Source: Thermoplasmatales archaeon (lineage in GTDB: Archaea > Thermoplasmatota > E2 > DHVEG-1). Taken from it: 64,000 nucleotides of DNA. The notes under the pieces were generated by a model that saw nothing but the letters and a program-made list of their open reading frames with translations, had not been told where the DNA came from and searched no databases. Both the position numbers and the translations under genes were made by a program. The stretch's first letter is position 1, and each line of letters starts with the position of its first letter. Below, piece after piece: positions 1-9,591 of the stretch. The stretch lies in assembly GCA_030672305.1 (NCBI GenBank), contig DAOVGR010000004.1:17567-81566 (forward strand), in the 5' to 3' direction.

Positions 1-141
1 GTAGCCGGAGAATTTGATATTGTTGCCAGGGTTCAGGTTAAAAGCCTAGAAAGACTATTGAAAGCTACAGATAAAATTCAGATGATAAAAGGTGTAAATA
101 AAACAACAACTCAAGTAATTGAAAAAGAAATAACACTATGA
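1..141 (+). CDS. C-terminal fragment of an Lrp/AsnC-type ligand-binding (RAM) domain protein
   Basis: The window opens inside a reading frame of 46 visible codons ending at a TGA at 139-141. The visible residues (EFDIVARVQVKSLERLL, then an I-K-GV-K-T pattern ending in a short Lys/Glu tail) match the second half of the Lrp/AsnC effector-binding alpha-beta sandwich: a G-E-[FY]-D strand, a helix and a final strand. The stop overlaps the start of the next gene (ATGA), so the two are translationally coupled. That gene carries its own C-terminal RAM domain. Whether this protein has a DNA-binding HTH cannot be seen because its 5' part lies outside the window. Confidence 0.75.
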   Translation, partial: VAGEFDIVARVQVKSLERLLKATDKIQMIKGVNKTTTQVIEKEITL

Positions 142-1376
142 AAATAAGACGAAAATATCTATTTTATTTACTTGCTTTTTCCTCTTCAATAATTGCTGCA
201 TTAATATCAGGTATTGATGTAATTTTAGAAAAATATTTGAAAAATCCTTTTGTGTTTGGATTATCCATATTTTATTTTGGTTTATTAATAGCAGTATTTT
301 TTACCATATTTTTCTCCATTTCTTATAAAGGAAAGAGTATTGGAGAAAGAACGATTGATCCAAGTTTTAAGAAAATTAGACTACTAAAAAAAGAGGAATT
401 AAAATATCATATTCTTGCTGGAGCGGGAAATGCTATTTTGACTTTTGGTTATTTTTGGTTACTAATTCTAATTAGGGATCCATCTCTAGTTTTACCATTT
501 TCTCAAGTTGTTATATTATATCTCGTGATTATTGAATCGATAACTGAAAAAAATACTCCAACTCTCGTTGAGATACAATCTTCAGTAATTGTTACACTTG
601 GAGCAATACTTGGTTCTATTAGTCTTTCAGGAACAATAAATTTGGAATCATTGGCAATTGTTTTTTTAATAGTTAATCCTGGTTGGGTACTACAATCAGT
701 TTATCAAAGGAAATTAAAAATGATGAGAATTAACAATAAATCCAATGATGCCATAAATATTCGTATGTGGAATGTTGCCTTTGCTTGTTTTTTTACAATT
801 GTTTTTGTTATCGTTTATGATCTTTACACTGGAACAAGCAACTTTGTTGAATCGTTAAATGCATTTGTTAACCATTTTGGCTTGTTAACCTTGGTTGGTA
901 TTGGAGCCTTTTTCTCCTATGTTTTTTACATCAGAGCTTTAGGTATAGGAAAGGCAAGTATCACCCAAGCAGTTAAATCTTCAATTATTATTTTTGCAAT
1001 ACCTGTTTCTATTGCACTTGCCTACTTTGGATTTATTGACCCAATTTCAACTGATCCTGTTCTAATTCTAATTAGATTTAGTGGAATTATTTTAATGTTA
1101 CTTGGTCTTATTTCATTTGCTTTAACACTAACAAAAGCATATATCTTCATTAAAATGAGACCTGGATATCCAATTGAAGTAACAATGCAGAAACTATGGG
1201 ATATCAATGGAGTTGATCGGGTTACAGCTGTAGCTGGTGATTATGATTTCATTGTAAAAATTCGAACGCGTACACTTGTTAAAGGATATGAAAGAATCCT
1301 TAGAAAAGTAGAATCAATTGAGGGAATAAAGCAATACAAATGGCAATCTGTTCTTAAAGAATGGGAGAATATTTAG
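138..1376 (+). CDS. DMT/EamA-like multi-span membrane protein fused to a C-terminal RAM (Lrp/AsnC ligand-binding) domain
   Basis: 412 residues. Residues ~1-335 form about ten hydrophobic segments in two halves, the layout of drug/metabolite transporter (EamA-like) proteins. Residues ~336-412 (AYIFIKMRPGYPIEV ... AGDYDFIVKIRTR ... VESIEGIKQYKW) are a clear Lrp/AsnC-type ligand-binding domain with the A-G-D-Y-D-F core. DMT carriers normally end after the last membrane helix, so the fusion suggests a cytosolic amino-acid or metabolite sensor that gates transport. This is inference. The start overlaps the upstream stop (ATGA), and the preceding gene also ends in a RAM domain, supporting a sensor-transporter operon. 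The substrate is unknown. Confidence 0.75.
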   Translation: MKIRRKYLFYLLAFSSSIIAALISGIDVILEKYLKNPFVFGLSIFYFGLLIAVFFTIFFSISYKGKSIGERTIDPSFKKIRLLKKEELKYHILAGAGNAILTFGYFWLLILIRDPSLVLPFSQVVILYLVIIESITEKNTPTLVEIQSSVIVTLGAILGSISLSGTINLESLAIVFLIVNPGWVLQSVYQRKLKMMRINNKSNDAINIRMWNVAFACFFTIVFVIVYDLYTGTSNFVESLNAFVNHFGLLTLVGIGAFFSYVFYIRALGIGKASITQAVKSSIIIFAIPVSIALAYFGFIDPISTDPVLILIRFSGIILMLLGLISFALTLTKAYIFIKMRPGYPIEVTMQKLWDINGVDRVTAVAGDYDFIVKIRTRTLVKGYERILRKVESIEGIKQYKWQSVLKEWENI

Positions 1377-1418
1377 TAAAAAATCTATAAATATTGCTTC
1401 TTCATTCCCATTTTATCC

Positions 1419-2861
1419 ATGTGTGGTATTGTAGGTATTATTGGGCGGGGTCCTGTTTCACGTCTTATATATCATAGTTTATTTTCTGTGCAGCATCGTG
1501 GTCAATCATCAGCTGGTATGTTGATGTATGATGGAAATATACATGTTACAAAAGATCCTGGTTTAGTTAGAGAGGTTTTTAATGAGGATAGAAAGATTAA
1601 CGTTTCTGGAAATGTCGGACTCGGTCATACAAGATATTCAACTGCCGGTATGGATGATATCAAATCCCTTAGACAGAATGCTCAACCAGAATATTTGGTG
1701 AACCCTTTTTTAGCAGCTGTTCATAATGGTAATATCTTTAACTGTTCTGAAATGCTTAAATTAACAACAAGAAAACCAAGAACTGTTTGCGATATTCATT
1801 GTTTCCTGCTCCCGATGGCTGATAAATTGTATAAAAAGGAATTGACTCCTGATTTGATTTTTGACTCATGTAAATACCTTATGAATCGTTTAAAAGGAAG
1901 TTATTCTACCTTATTTCTAGCAGATTCTGGAGATAACCCCTATCTTTTTGCAATGACTGATCCTTATAAGATTAGACCTCTTGTTCTTGGGAAATCCGAT
2001 GGTATGTATTGCCTTACATCGGAAACACGTGTTTTTAAAAAAATCAATTTTGAATATATCAAAGATATACCTGGTGGCTCTGTTGTTATAATTGATAAAG
2101 ATTCAAATATATATGAAAAACAATTAATCAATAAAAAGGAAAAATCCTGTATGTTTGAGTTTGTGTATTTTGCTAAACCTGATTCTCGTATTAATGGTCG
2201 TAGTGTTCATAATGTACGAATTGATATTGGTCGAATTCTTGCTCGGAATCATCCGGTTAAGGCTGATATTGTTGTTCCAGTTCCGGAGTCTGGACGACAC
2301 TATGCAATTGGTTATGCAAATGAATCTGGAATCCCTATTGATGAAGGCATTATGAAGGATAAGGATGAACGTTCTTTTATTCAGCAAACTCAGGAAAGCA
2401 GAGACAAGGTCGTTGAGGAGGGTCTTTCATATCTTCGTTCTGTTCTTGGCGGTAAACGTATTGTTTTGATTGATGATTCGATTGTTCGAGGAACAAATAT
2501 CCGTAAACTTGTAAAGGGACTAAAGGGAGCTGGTGCAAAAGAGGTCCATGTTAGAATTGGTTGTCCACCACTTATTGCTCCTTGTTATCTTGGTATTGAT
2601 ATGCGGAGCAAAAAGGAGTTTATCGCAAGAAACAAGAATGGAAAAATTAAATCAGTTGATGAGATTGGGGATGAAATTGGAGCAGATTCCCTTGCATATA
2701 CTAGTATTGAGAGCCTAAAAAAATCAATTGGTTTTGATACGTGCATGGGATGTATAAATTTCCCCGAAGGGTATCCAATTGAATGGAAAGATGAAGTAAA
2801 AGCTCTTTTTAATCAGGATAGAAAAGGAATTAGGGCCTATGAGTCAATTCAGAGATGTTAA
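1419..2861 (+). CDS. purF: Amidophosphoribosyltransferase (glutamine PRPP amidotransferase)
   Basis: 480 residues, full length. It catalyses the first committed step of purine synthesis, PRPP + glutamine to phosphoribosylamine. The protein begins M-C-G-I-V-G, so Cys2 is the N-terminal nucleophile of the class II glutaminase and no propeptide is present. The PRPP loop VLIDDSIVRGTN lies near residues 348-360. Cysteines near residue 244, in G-C-P-P, and in the late pair C-M-G-C match the cysteines that bind a 4Fe-4S cluster in the Bacillus-type enzyme. That cluster assignment comes from family knowledge. The start follows the upstream stop by 42 bases, and a small winged-helix gene follows after 3 bases. 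Confidence 0.97.
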   Translation: MCGIVGIIGRGPVSRLIYHSLFSVQHRGQSSAGMLMYDGNIHVTKDPGLVREVFNEDRKINVSGNVGLGHTRYSTAGMDDIKSLRQNAQPEYLVNPFLAAVHNGNIFNCSEMLKLTTRKPRTVCDIHCFLLPMADKLYKKELTPDLIFDSCKYLMNRLKGSYSTLFLADSGDNPYLFAMTDPYKIRPLVLGKSDGMYCLTSETRVFKKINFEYIKDIPGGSVVIIDKDSNIYEKQLINKKEKSCMFEFVYFAKPDSRINGRSVHNVRIDIGRILARNHPVKADIVVPVPESGRHYAIGYANESGIPIDEGIMKDKDERSFIQQTQESRDKVVEEGLSYLRSVLGGKRIVLIDDSIVRGTNIRKLVKGLKGAGAKEVHVRIGCPPLIAPCYLGIDMRSKKEFIARNKNGKIKSVDEIGDEIGADSLAYTSIESLKKSIGFDTCMGCINFPEGYPIEWKDEVKALFNQDRKGIRAYESIQRC

Positions 2862-2864
2862 TAC

Positions 2865-3173
2865 ATGATTGAAATTACCACTGGAACACTTGAGGAACGA
2901 ATTATTAAACTTTTACAAAAAACCTATCCTATAGCTGTTGTAGATATAAAAAACGAATTAAATGTCTCAAGAGATATGGTTATTAGATCTCTTAAAAAAT
3001 TTCAAATAAAGGGAATTGTCAGATTAGAACCTTTGCCAGATAAAACCTATGTTAGACTTTTAAGACATGATTTTAGTTTTATTGGAAAAAAACGTCAACG
3101 AAAATTTATTAAGCACCGTACAGGAAAAAAGAAGCAAGATACAAACGAGTACGATGGTTTTATGTATTCTTAG
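2865..3173 (+). CDS. Small winged-helix DNA-binding protein
   Basis: 102 residues. Residues ~5-65 fit a winged helix-turn-helix: L-E-E-R-I-I-K-L-L, then V-V-D-I-K-N-E-L-N-V-S-R-D-M-V-I-R-S-L-K-K-F as helix-turn-recognition helix, then a G-I-V-R-L-E wing. The last ~35 residues are very basic (GKKRQRKFIKHRTGKKK) and may bind nucleic acid. It starts 3 bases after purF, so it is co-transcribed with it and is a candidate local regulator. No family name is recognised. T-rich sequence after 3200 may terminate the operon. Confidence 0.65.
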   Translation: MIEITTGTLEERIIKLLQKTYPIAVVDIKNELNVSRDMVIRSLKKFQIKGIVRLEPLPDKTYVRLLRHDFSFIGKKRQRKFIKHRTGKKKQDTNEYDGFMYS

Positions 3174-3308
3174 TTTATAAGATATTAACCCAAATAATTT
3201 GTATTTCTTCAGGGGCTTTTTTCTTTGATTTTTTCCCAGATTTTTTCTGCATATTTATTCACTATAATAAATTTTTATGAGTTATTCTATATTAAACTTT
3301 TGTTATTT

Positions 3309-3725
3309 TCAACCAATAACTTGGATTACTTGCTTGTTTACGATTAAAAACTCTTTTAGCTCAGTTGATTCTTTCAGCATTTTTAGTAAATCATAATTTA
3401 GTAAATGTTCATAGCGGGAAATTACTCTACTTCCACTTGGTGACCAGCTAGCAATTTCTACATATTTCAAATCAAAATCCTTTACAGCTCCTAATATAGA
3501 AAACGATTCTGCTCTTATTTTAAAATCACAATTTGTACATTCTATTATTGTATCATATGGAACATATGCATTTTCAGCGTCTGGTATTGGTTCAATCTGA
3601 ACTATAATCATTTTACTTTTACATTGAGGACAAACTAAAATCTTATTGCTTTTTCTGTCCCAAATCTTTGCTAAAAATTCCATGTCTTTTTTATTATATT
3701 TCATCTCCACGAGGATCCAACCCAT
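3309..3725 (-). CDS. Zinc-ribbon protein of unknown function
   Basis: 138 residues. Two CxxC pairs (C-P-Q-C near residues 32-35 and C-T-N-C near 63-66) are spaced as in a rubredoxin-like zinc ribbon. The rest is mixed alpha/beta with no recognised domain. The first ATG sits about 25 bases from a TATATAG box on the minus strand (plus 3746-3752), so a leaderless transcript starting there is plausible. A second in-frame ATG (codon 8) is preceded directly by GGAG with no spacer, which makes it less likely. The gene is divergent from the SAM hydrolase gene. Confidence 0.6.
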   Translation of the reverse strand: MGWILVEMKYNKKDMEFLAKIWDRKSNKILVCPQCKSKMIIVQIEPIPDAENAYVPYDTIIECTNCDFKIRAESFSILGAVKDFDLKYVEIASWSPSGSRVISRYEHLLNYDLLKMLKESTELKEFLIVNKQVIQVIG

Positions 3726-3825
3726 ATATTATGTAATGTTCTAACATATATAGTTTTGTACAAAAATGTTTAAAAAACACTAAATTAATTATAGACTTAG
3801 CCAATTTGATTATTTAGTTGATGAG

Positions 3826-4614
3826 ATGAAGCTAATTACATTTCTCTCAGATTTTGGATTAAACAGTAGCTATGTATCTCAAATGAAAGGCGTAGCATTA
3901 TCAATAACTGATATAAAAATTATCGATATTTCACATGAAATAACTCCTCATAATATTAGAGAAGGAGCATTTGTACTTCGTGCGTCTATTCCTTTTTTTC
4001 CAGTAGGTTCAGTTCATGTAGCTGTAGTTGACCCGGGAGTAGGTACGGAACGAAGAGGTATAGTTATTACAACACCGTCTCAAATATTGGTCGGCCCAGA
4101 TAATGGTCTTTTGATACCAGCAGCACGTTATTTGGGAGATTTTACAATATATGAAATTACTAATACAAAACTAATGCTTAATTCGGTTTCTAATACGTTT
4201 CATGGAAGAGATATTTTTTCTCCAATAGCAGCACACATATTAAATGGTGTACTTTTTGAGCATATTGGGCCAATTATCACAGATTTTGTAGATTTGGACT
4301 TTGGGAATTTTGAAATAACTGATAATTCAGTTATGGGAAAAATAGTTTATATTGATGGTTTCGGAAATATCATTACAAACATTGATGGCTTGAAATTGAG
4401 AAATGTTTTAGATTTTGATAAGAAAGTCACTATTTTTATTGGTAAGAGAAAATTACAAACACAATTTGTTAAATCTTATAATTTTGTAAAAAAAAGTGAG
4501 ATGCTTGCAACCATTGGAAGTAGTAATCTATTTGAAATTGCTATAAATCAGGGTAATGCAGCTAAAAAATTAGGTGTAAAACCTGATGATGATATAAAAA
4601 TTCTTTTTAGTTAA
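3826..4614 (+). CDS. SAM hydroxide adenosyltransferase (DUF62, SAM hydrolase family)
   Basis: 262 residues, usual length for the family that splits S-adenosylmethionine to adenosine and methionine using water or hydroxide. Recognisable motifs are the N-terminal F-L-S-D-F-G, the V-V-D-P-G-V-G-T-E-R-R-G block, G-P-D-N-G-L-L, F-H-G-R-D-I-F-S-P-I-A and the C-terminal D-G-F-G-N-I-I-T-N. The Asp/Arg/His positions used by family members are present in these blocks. Transcription probably starts from the A/T-rich region just upstream (TTTAAAA near 3766). Its last four bases overlap a convergent DUF357 gene. The biological role of these archaeal enzymes is not well defined. Confidence 0.9.
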   Translation: MKLITFLSDFGLNSSYVSQMKGVALSITDIKIIDISHEITPHNIREGAFVLRASIPFFPVGSVHVAVVDPGVGTERRGIVITTPSQILVGPDNGLLIPAARYLGDFTIYEITNTKLMLNSVSNTFHGRDIFSPIAAHILNGVLFEHIGPIITDFVDLDFGNFEITDNSVMGKIVYIDGFGNIITNIDGLKLRNVLDFDKKVTIFIGKRKLQTQFVKSYNFVKKSEMLATIGSSNLFEIAINQGNAAKKLGVKPDDDIKILFS

Positions 4615-4832
4615 GACTTAGTTATGGAATCAAGAAGTCCGTGTGCATAATTGATGCATCCAAAAGCTGTGAAAAAATCTTCTTTTTTTAGATAATATTT
4701 TGAATCATTATAGTATTGTTTAGCAAGTTCTATAGTTTTATTCTGTGATAAATTTAATGTGCTCTCTTCTAATTTTGTAAGATTTTCTTCAAACATTACT
4801 ATATCTTTTTCTATTCTTGTCTTTTCGTTCAT
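4611..4832 (-). CDS. DUF357 family protein
   Basis: 73 residues, all helical. It carries the DUF357 signature: A-K-Q-Y-Y-N-D-S-K-Y-Y-L followed by F-T-A-F-G-C-I-N-Y-A-H-G-L-L-D. This small archaeal family is of unknown function. It is convergent with, and overlaps by four bases, the SAM hydroxide adenosyltransferase gene. Confidence 0.85.
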   Translation of the reverse strand: MNEKTRIEKDIVMFEENLTKLEESTLNLSQNKTIELAKQYYNDSKYYLKKEDFFTAFGCINYAHGLLDSITKS

Positions 4833-5294
4833 AAATGCACGTTATTCTGGAATTTATTATTCACACATAAATTTTTCTTTTAAATTGGTAAATTTATTTA
4901 ACTATTCAGAAATCTATTGTAATTATTCTTCTATAAAATTTTAAATTAGACACCCAATTTTATGATTTTTTTCGTTTTTTTTATAACTATATATCATTAT
5001 ATATTCTTCATATAAATATTTCATTCAATAAAATAGTTTTTATAAAAAATATCAACCTACAAATATTTGAATGATAAGTGATTATTTGCAATTTCATACA
5101 AATTTATATATGTATATTTTATTATCCCCCTATATTATTATTAACACAAAGTAAAATTTAATTAGAAATTTTAGATATTAATTATATCCTAATAAATATT
5201 ATAAAAATATTTTTATATTAATCTTGAGTAAAATTTGAGAAAAATATTTAAGCTCCCTATACATTATCTAGTGTTAACTTGAGGGAGGTAAAAA
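4833..5294. other. AT-rich intergenic region with promoter of the large surface-protein gene
   Basis: About 460 bases with very high A+T and no open frame I can support. Near its end a TATA-like ATATTTAAGC (about 5243-5252) precedes a strong ribosome-binding site GAGGGAGGT (5281-5289) five bases before the ATG of the 1411-residue protein. The rest shows only short A/T runs. The long upstream spacer could hold further regulatory sites that I cannot define. Confidence 0.5.
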
Positions 5295-8200
5295 ATGCGA
5301 GAGATATATAAAACGTATTCCCAAAAAGGAAAAAAGCAAGTGAAAATAACAACTATCTCGATAGCATTACTCGTTGCAGCTACTTTCATTTTAAGTGCTG
5401 CGGCACCTGTATTTGCTATCCAAACACATACAACGAAATTGAATGAAATAGAAACAGAAACAGAAAACGAAATCCAAACTACTACTTTAGCACCACGTAG
5501 CAAAGAAAATACATTTATGCCGGCCGATGTAAAATCCAGTGATATGGTTCCAGCACCAATTGGTAATGATTGCTATATTATGTATATGGAACATGCGATC
5601 AGTGGCGGCGGCGCCGAACTCTTTAGTATTGATACTTGTGACCCTGGAACTATAGTAGATGAGCTTGGCAATTCGGAAGCAGGTAACTTCATGGCTGCTG
5701 GAACGTACGGTTGTGACGAAGTATGGTACGGTGTTGAATATGGTAGCGGTCTTTTATGGGGCATAGACATCTACACTGGTGAGATGTGGTCCATTGGCGG
5801 TGGCGGTACAGGTTTGAATGGTCTAGCATACGATCCACTTACTAACAGAATGTTCGGCGTTGATGGTAGCGATAATATCTGGCAGGTTGACCCAGACACT
5901 GGTGAACAAGACATGATCGGTAATCTTGGTTACTCTGGAGGATTAATGATTGGTATGGCATATGATGCAGATGGTCAATTGTACGGATGGGAGCTGGTAA
6001 CGGATAAACTTTGGAAAGTTGACCCTGATGAGCCGTCAGCAGAAGAAGTCGGTCCACTAGGTATAGCCATCAACTTTGCTCAAGACGGTGATTTCCATAG
6101 AGAATCAGACCAACTGTATTTAACAGCATATACAACCGGTGGAAATTTATACAAATGTGATAAAGAAACAGGTACATGTGAATTAGTTGGTGGTTTGCCT
6201 AATAACTGGGAGTGTACTGCTTCAGTTTTCGAAAACGGATGTGTACCACCAGAACATGATATTCGTCTAGTAAGTATTGATGCCCCAGTATCAGGTCGTG
6301 CAGAACCAGACATGGATATGACAATAACAGTTAAGAACACCGGAAACAACACAGAGACATTTGATGCACAGATGGAAATCATAAAGTGTGAATCCGGACC
6401 ATTGATAATGGAAGAGTACTTTGACGGCGGCGTATTACCAGATGATTGGGAGACTGACTACTGGACAATTGTAAATTCAGGAAACGCCGGTGGATCTCCA
6501 CCAGAAGCGCGATGTTACAGGTTTGATTACACACAGACCTATGACAACTATATTATGAGTGGTCAAACCGATTGTACAGGTGCTGAGAAGGTAAATCTTA
6601 GGTTCAGATGGGCAGGACAGTATGGTACTTATGCACAATATGCTTCTGTGTATGTCAAGTTTAGAAGGAATTCAACCAGTCCATGGAAGGATGTAACTCC
6701 TTGGGACAACCCAGTTGGTGAGGACCAAGACGGTGAATTGTATGAGATTGGCTGTTACGGTTTCGGTGAACCAATAGGGGAAGAATTCCAGATAATGTGG
6801 AATTATATAGGTTATTACTACTACTTTGAATATCTATACCTTGATGACGTATCACTTGAATTGTGTGGTGGTTGTGCAGAGTATGCTGAACTAGTTGAAG
6901 ATATAACCCTTGCTAAGGAAGAGGAAACACAAATTCAGTTCCCAAAATGGACACCAAGTGAATGGCGGAATGAATCCTCAGAAAACACATGGGAAGATTA
7001 TCCAGTACATGGATTTATCATATTAGACGGAGATGAAAACCCAAGAAATGACCAGAAATGGAACCTTATGAACTTGTGGTATCCATGGTTATATGATATC
7101 GAAGTAATGAGCATTGACTCTCCACATGAAGAAGGAAGAGGACTTCCTGGACAAACATTCCCAGTACAAGCAACAATGCAGAATGTTGGACAATATGAAA
7201 TGTGCTGTATCCCAATGGATATAAGTATAGGTAATCCATACATTATAGATACAGTGTTTTCAGAATTTGATTGGCCAGGTTCTGGTACTTATTATCCGGG
7301 TCAATACAGTGGTTGGACAGATGAACACAAGACAATCTCTTATTATTATGGTTGGCAACGTTATTATAACAGTTACGCTGGCGGTGATCCTTATGAGGCA
7401 TACATACCATATTACTACTGCAGACAGGACTATGTCTTCTACTCGATGGCAATTGATACATCAGCCTATCAATCTCTGAGACTTCGATTCTTAACATATA
7501 TTAACCACTACTCTGGACAAGGACTATATTCACTAGAGGCAGGATATAGTACCGATGGAGAAACTTGGTATGCGGCCTGGCATGAAGAACCCAGTTCAAC
7601 TGGAGGCTACGAGGTTGATGTTCCTATTGCAGGAGGATCTGAGACAACATACATAGGATTCTGGTGTAAAGGAAATCCATTCTACTTTAACTACTGGTAT
7701 CTCGACAATGTCGAACTAGTAGCTGTAGGATTCACTGAGGAATTTTCAGACTTTGCATGTCAAGGACCTGATATCGATCCCGGAGAAGAAGTAACATTCA
7801 CATTCGCGGATTGGACACCAGCACGTCTTTTAGACCCAGCAGAAGAAACTGGTTCGGAAGACTACATTGTTGAATGTATGATTACAGCGGAAGGAGACGT
7901 GAACCCAGGTAACGATATAAAAACCGAAGAACTCACACTTGATTTCTGGCACGACGTTGGTATAGATGAGATAACCTCACCTACCGGTGGTAACCCTGAA
8001 CGTGATAGATTGGACGAGCTTCTTTATGACAATGGTGAACCCGATGGAGTTAACGGTTATTTCTTCGGATATTATGCAGGAACTGAAAGTTGGCTTATAG
8101 ATGATTTCACAATCACCCAAAAAACGGATATTACAGGAATAAAATTCCGTTTCGTATGGGGCCCTGGATACGCATCAAACATGGAAAAGGTAAATGTAAT

Positions 8201-9530
8201 CATCGTGGAAGATACTGACGATTGCGATCCTGATACGGGACCCTATTATGCTCAAATAGAAACAGAAGATTTTGAGGAATATCCTGATGGCCAAACATGG
8301 TTCACTCGTCCCGGGGTAGTTTGTGAAGCTCAATTCGATGGAATTACTGTTCAACCTGGTAAATATTTCATAGGTGTTATGCCAGATGGAATAATTGATA
8401 CTTATGCATATTGGTTAACGACACCGTTAAAGAATTGCGTTCATTTTTGGTATTCTACATATTTCGGCTATGCAAAATGGACACCAGGATCTCAGTTAGG
8501 GTATAATACTGACCTTTCATGGGCAATCTATGGTGGAGGCGGAGCACCTAAAGTAAAAGCTTGGATCCAACCCGGAACTGAAGACATTGATGCCGTTGTG
8601 AAAAACTATGGTACATTCATGAAAGAGGATCTGACTTGTTACGCTGAGATATATGACTACTTTGACGATCCAGAAAATGGAACACAAGTCTATACAGACG
8701 AAATCAGTAATATAGATCTAACAACCCCACTTGGAGGAGAAAGGAATCTACAGTTTGCAGATTTCACATTTGCAGACGAAGGACGATACGGTCTATTCCT
8801 TAGTATGCCTGCCACACCTGATGATGAAGAAAAGAACAACGACATGAAATGGGGAGTAGCTGTTGACGATACAAATCCAGATTGTGACTATCCACCGATC
8901 CTTGACCCAGCAGATCCTACTGGTGAGGAAGATTGGTATGTAGACGATGTAACAGTAACACTAAATGCATCTGATCCAAGGTCTAACGATGTATCCTCTG
9001 GAGTAAAAGAAATCAGATACACAATTAACAGTGGAACGGAAGAGGTAATTTCTGGTAGCACTGGAACCTTCGTACTAACAGAAGATGGCGACGATATCCT
9101 TGTAGAATACTGGGCTATTGATTGGGTTGGTAACGTAGAACCAACAAAGAACTCATTTACAATCGACATTGACCAAACAGTACCAGACATAGCACTCAAA
9201 TATGAAGTACTTGGTTGGGTCCCACTAGAAGGTTGGGAATTCCAATTTACTGCAACTGCAACTGATGCAATGAGTGGTATGGACCGTGTTGAATTCTACT
9301 TTAACAATGAACTACAAGAGACTGTCAGTGGTTCTGGACCAGAGTATGTGTTTACAGTATACTACATCCCACTGCCTGGAACAGCTGTCTTTAGATCTAC
9401 AGCAATCGACATAGCAGGTCTAAGCCATTATGACGAAATAATTAACCCAGTAACCAGCTCACACCCGCAATCACACCCACAATCACAACAAAGCCAAGAA
9501 GTACCACGTGGACAACCTCTACCACGATAG
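5295..9530 (+). CDS. Large secreted multi-domain surface protein, candidate major cell-surface (S-layer or adhesin) protein
   Basis: 1411 residues. A signal peptide (basic start, hydrophobic core near residues 17-42 ending A-P-V-F-A) is followed by a beta-propeller-like region (~95-310, recurring G-L-A-Y-D / D-P-D-T-G elements). CARDB-like Ig modules begin near 317, 600 and 883 (DIRLVSIDAP, DIEVMSIDSP, DVGIDEITSP), with jelly-roll-like segments between them. An OmpL47/Ig-like domain (~1195-1300) and a last Ig-like domain follow. The C-terminus is a Ser/Pro/Gln/His-rich tail with no membrane helix and no copy of the tail shared by the neighbours. The strong ribosome-binding site, clear terminator and higher G+C (48% in one line counted by hand versus 33% in an upstream gene) suggest high expression. 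Function is inferred only. Confidence 0.8.
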   Translation: MREIYKTYSQKGKKQVKITTISIALLVAATFILSAAAPVFAIQTHTTKLNEIETETENEIQTTTLAPRSKENTFMPADVKSSDMVPAPIGNDCYIMYMEHAISGGGAELFSIDTCDPGTIVDELGNSEAGNFMAAGTYGCDEVWYGVEYGSGLLWGIDIYTGEMWSIGGGGTGLNGLAYDPLTNRMFGVDGSDNIWQVDPDTGEQDMIGNLGYSGGLMIGMAYDADGQLYGWELVTDKLWKVDPDEPSAEEVGPLGIAINFAQDGDFHRESDQLYLTAYTTGGNLYKCDKETGTCELVGGLPNNWECTASVFENGCVPPEHDIRLVSIDAPVSGRAEPDMDMTITVKNTGNNTETFDAQMEIIKCESGPLIMEEYFDGGVLPDDWETDYWTIVNSGNAGGSPPEARCYRFDYTQTYDNYIMSGQTDCTGAEKVNLRFRWAGQYGTYAQYASVYVKFRRNSTSPWKDVTPWDNPVGEDQDGELYEIGCYGFGEPIGEEFQIMWNYIGYYYYFEYLYLDDVSLELCGGCAEYAELVEDITLAKEEETQIQFPKWTPSEWRNESSENTWEDYPVHGFIILDGDENPRNDQKWNLMNLWYPWLYDIEVMSIDSPHEEGRGLPGQTFPVQATMQNVGQYEMCCIPMDISIGNPYIIDTVFSEFDWPGSGTYYPGQYSGWTDEHKTISYYYGWQRYYNSYAGGDPYEAYIPYYYCRQDYVFYSMAIDTSAYQSLRLRFLTYINHYSGQGLYSLEAGYSTDGETWYAAWHEEPSSTGGYEVDVPIAGGSETTYIGFWCKGNPFYFNYWYLDNVELVAVGFTEEFSDFACQGPDIDPGEEVTFTFADWTPARLLDPAEETGSEDYIVECMITAEGDVNPGNDIKTEELTLDFWHDVGIDEITSPTGGNPERDRLDELLYDNGEPDGVNGYFFGYYAGTESWLIDDFTITQKTDITGIKFRFVWGPGYASNMEKVNVIIVEDTDDCDPDTGPYYAQIETEDFEEYPDGQTWFTRPGVVCEAQFDGITVQPGKYFIGVMPDGIIDTYAYWLTTPLKNCVHFWYSTYFGYAKWTPGSQLGYNTDLSWAIYGGGGAPKVKAWIQPGTEDIDAVVKNYGTFMKEDLTCYAEIYDYFDDPENGTQVYTDEISNIDLTTPLGGERNLQFADFTFADEGRYGLFLSMPATPDDEEKNNDMKWGVAVDDTNPDCDYPPILDPADPTGEEDWYVDDVTVTLNASDPRSNDVSSGVKEIRYTINSGTEEVISGSTGTFVLTEDGDDILVEYWAIDWVGNVEPTKNSFTIDIDQTVPDIALKYEVLGWVPLEGWEFQFTATATDAMSGMDRVEFYFNNELQETVSGSGPEYVFTVYYIPLPGTAVFRSTAIDIAGLSHYDEIINPVTSSHPQSHPQSQQSQEVPRGQPLPR

Positions 9531-9556
9531 ACAAAAAACAAACTCTATAAAAATAT

Positions 9557-9591
9557 GAAGGGAAAATATCCCTTCCTCTTATATTTTTTTA
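9557..9591 (+). terminator. Hairpin plus U-tract terminator of the 1411-residue protein gene
   Basis: GAAGGGA (9557-9563) pairs with TCCCTTC (9569-9575) around a five-base loop. A T-rich stretch including seven Ts follows (to 9591). It lies 27 bases after the stop codon. Confidence 0.7.

Noticed and set aside
5264..9199. Several minus-strand and alternative-frame ORFs over the 1411-residue gene
   Set aside because: They are antisense shadows of a repetitive, G+C-richer gene, with no ribosome-binding site or recognised domain.
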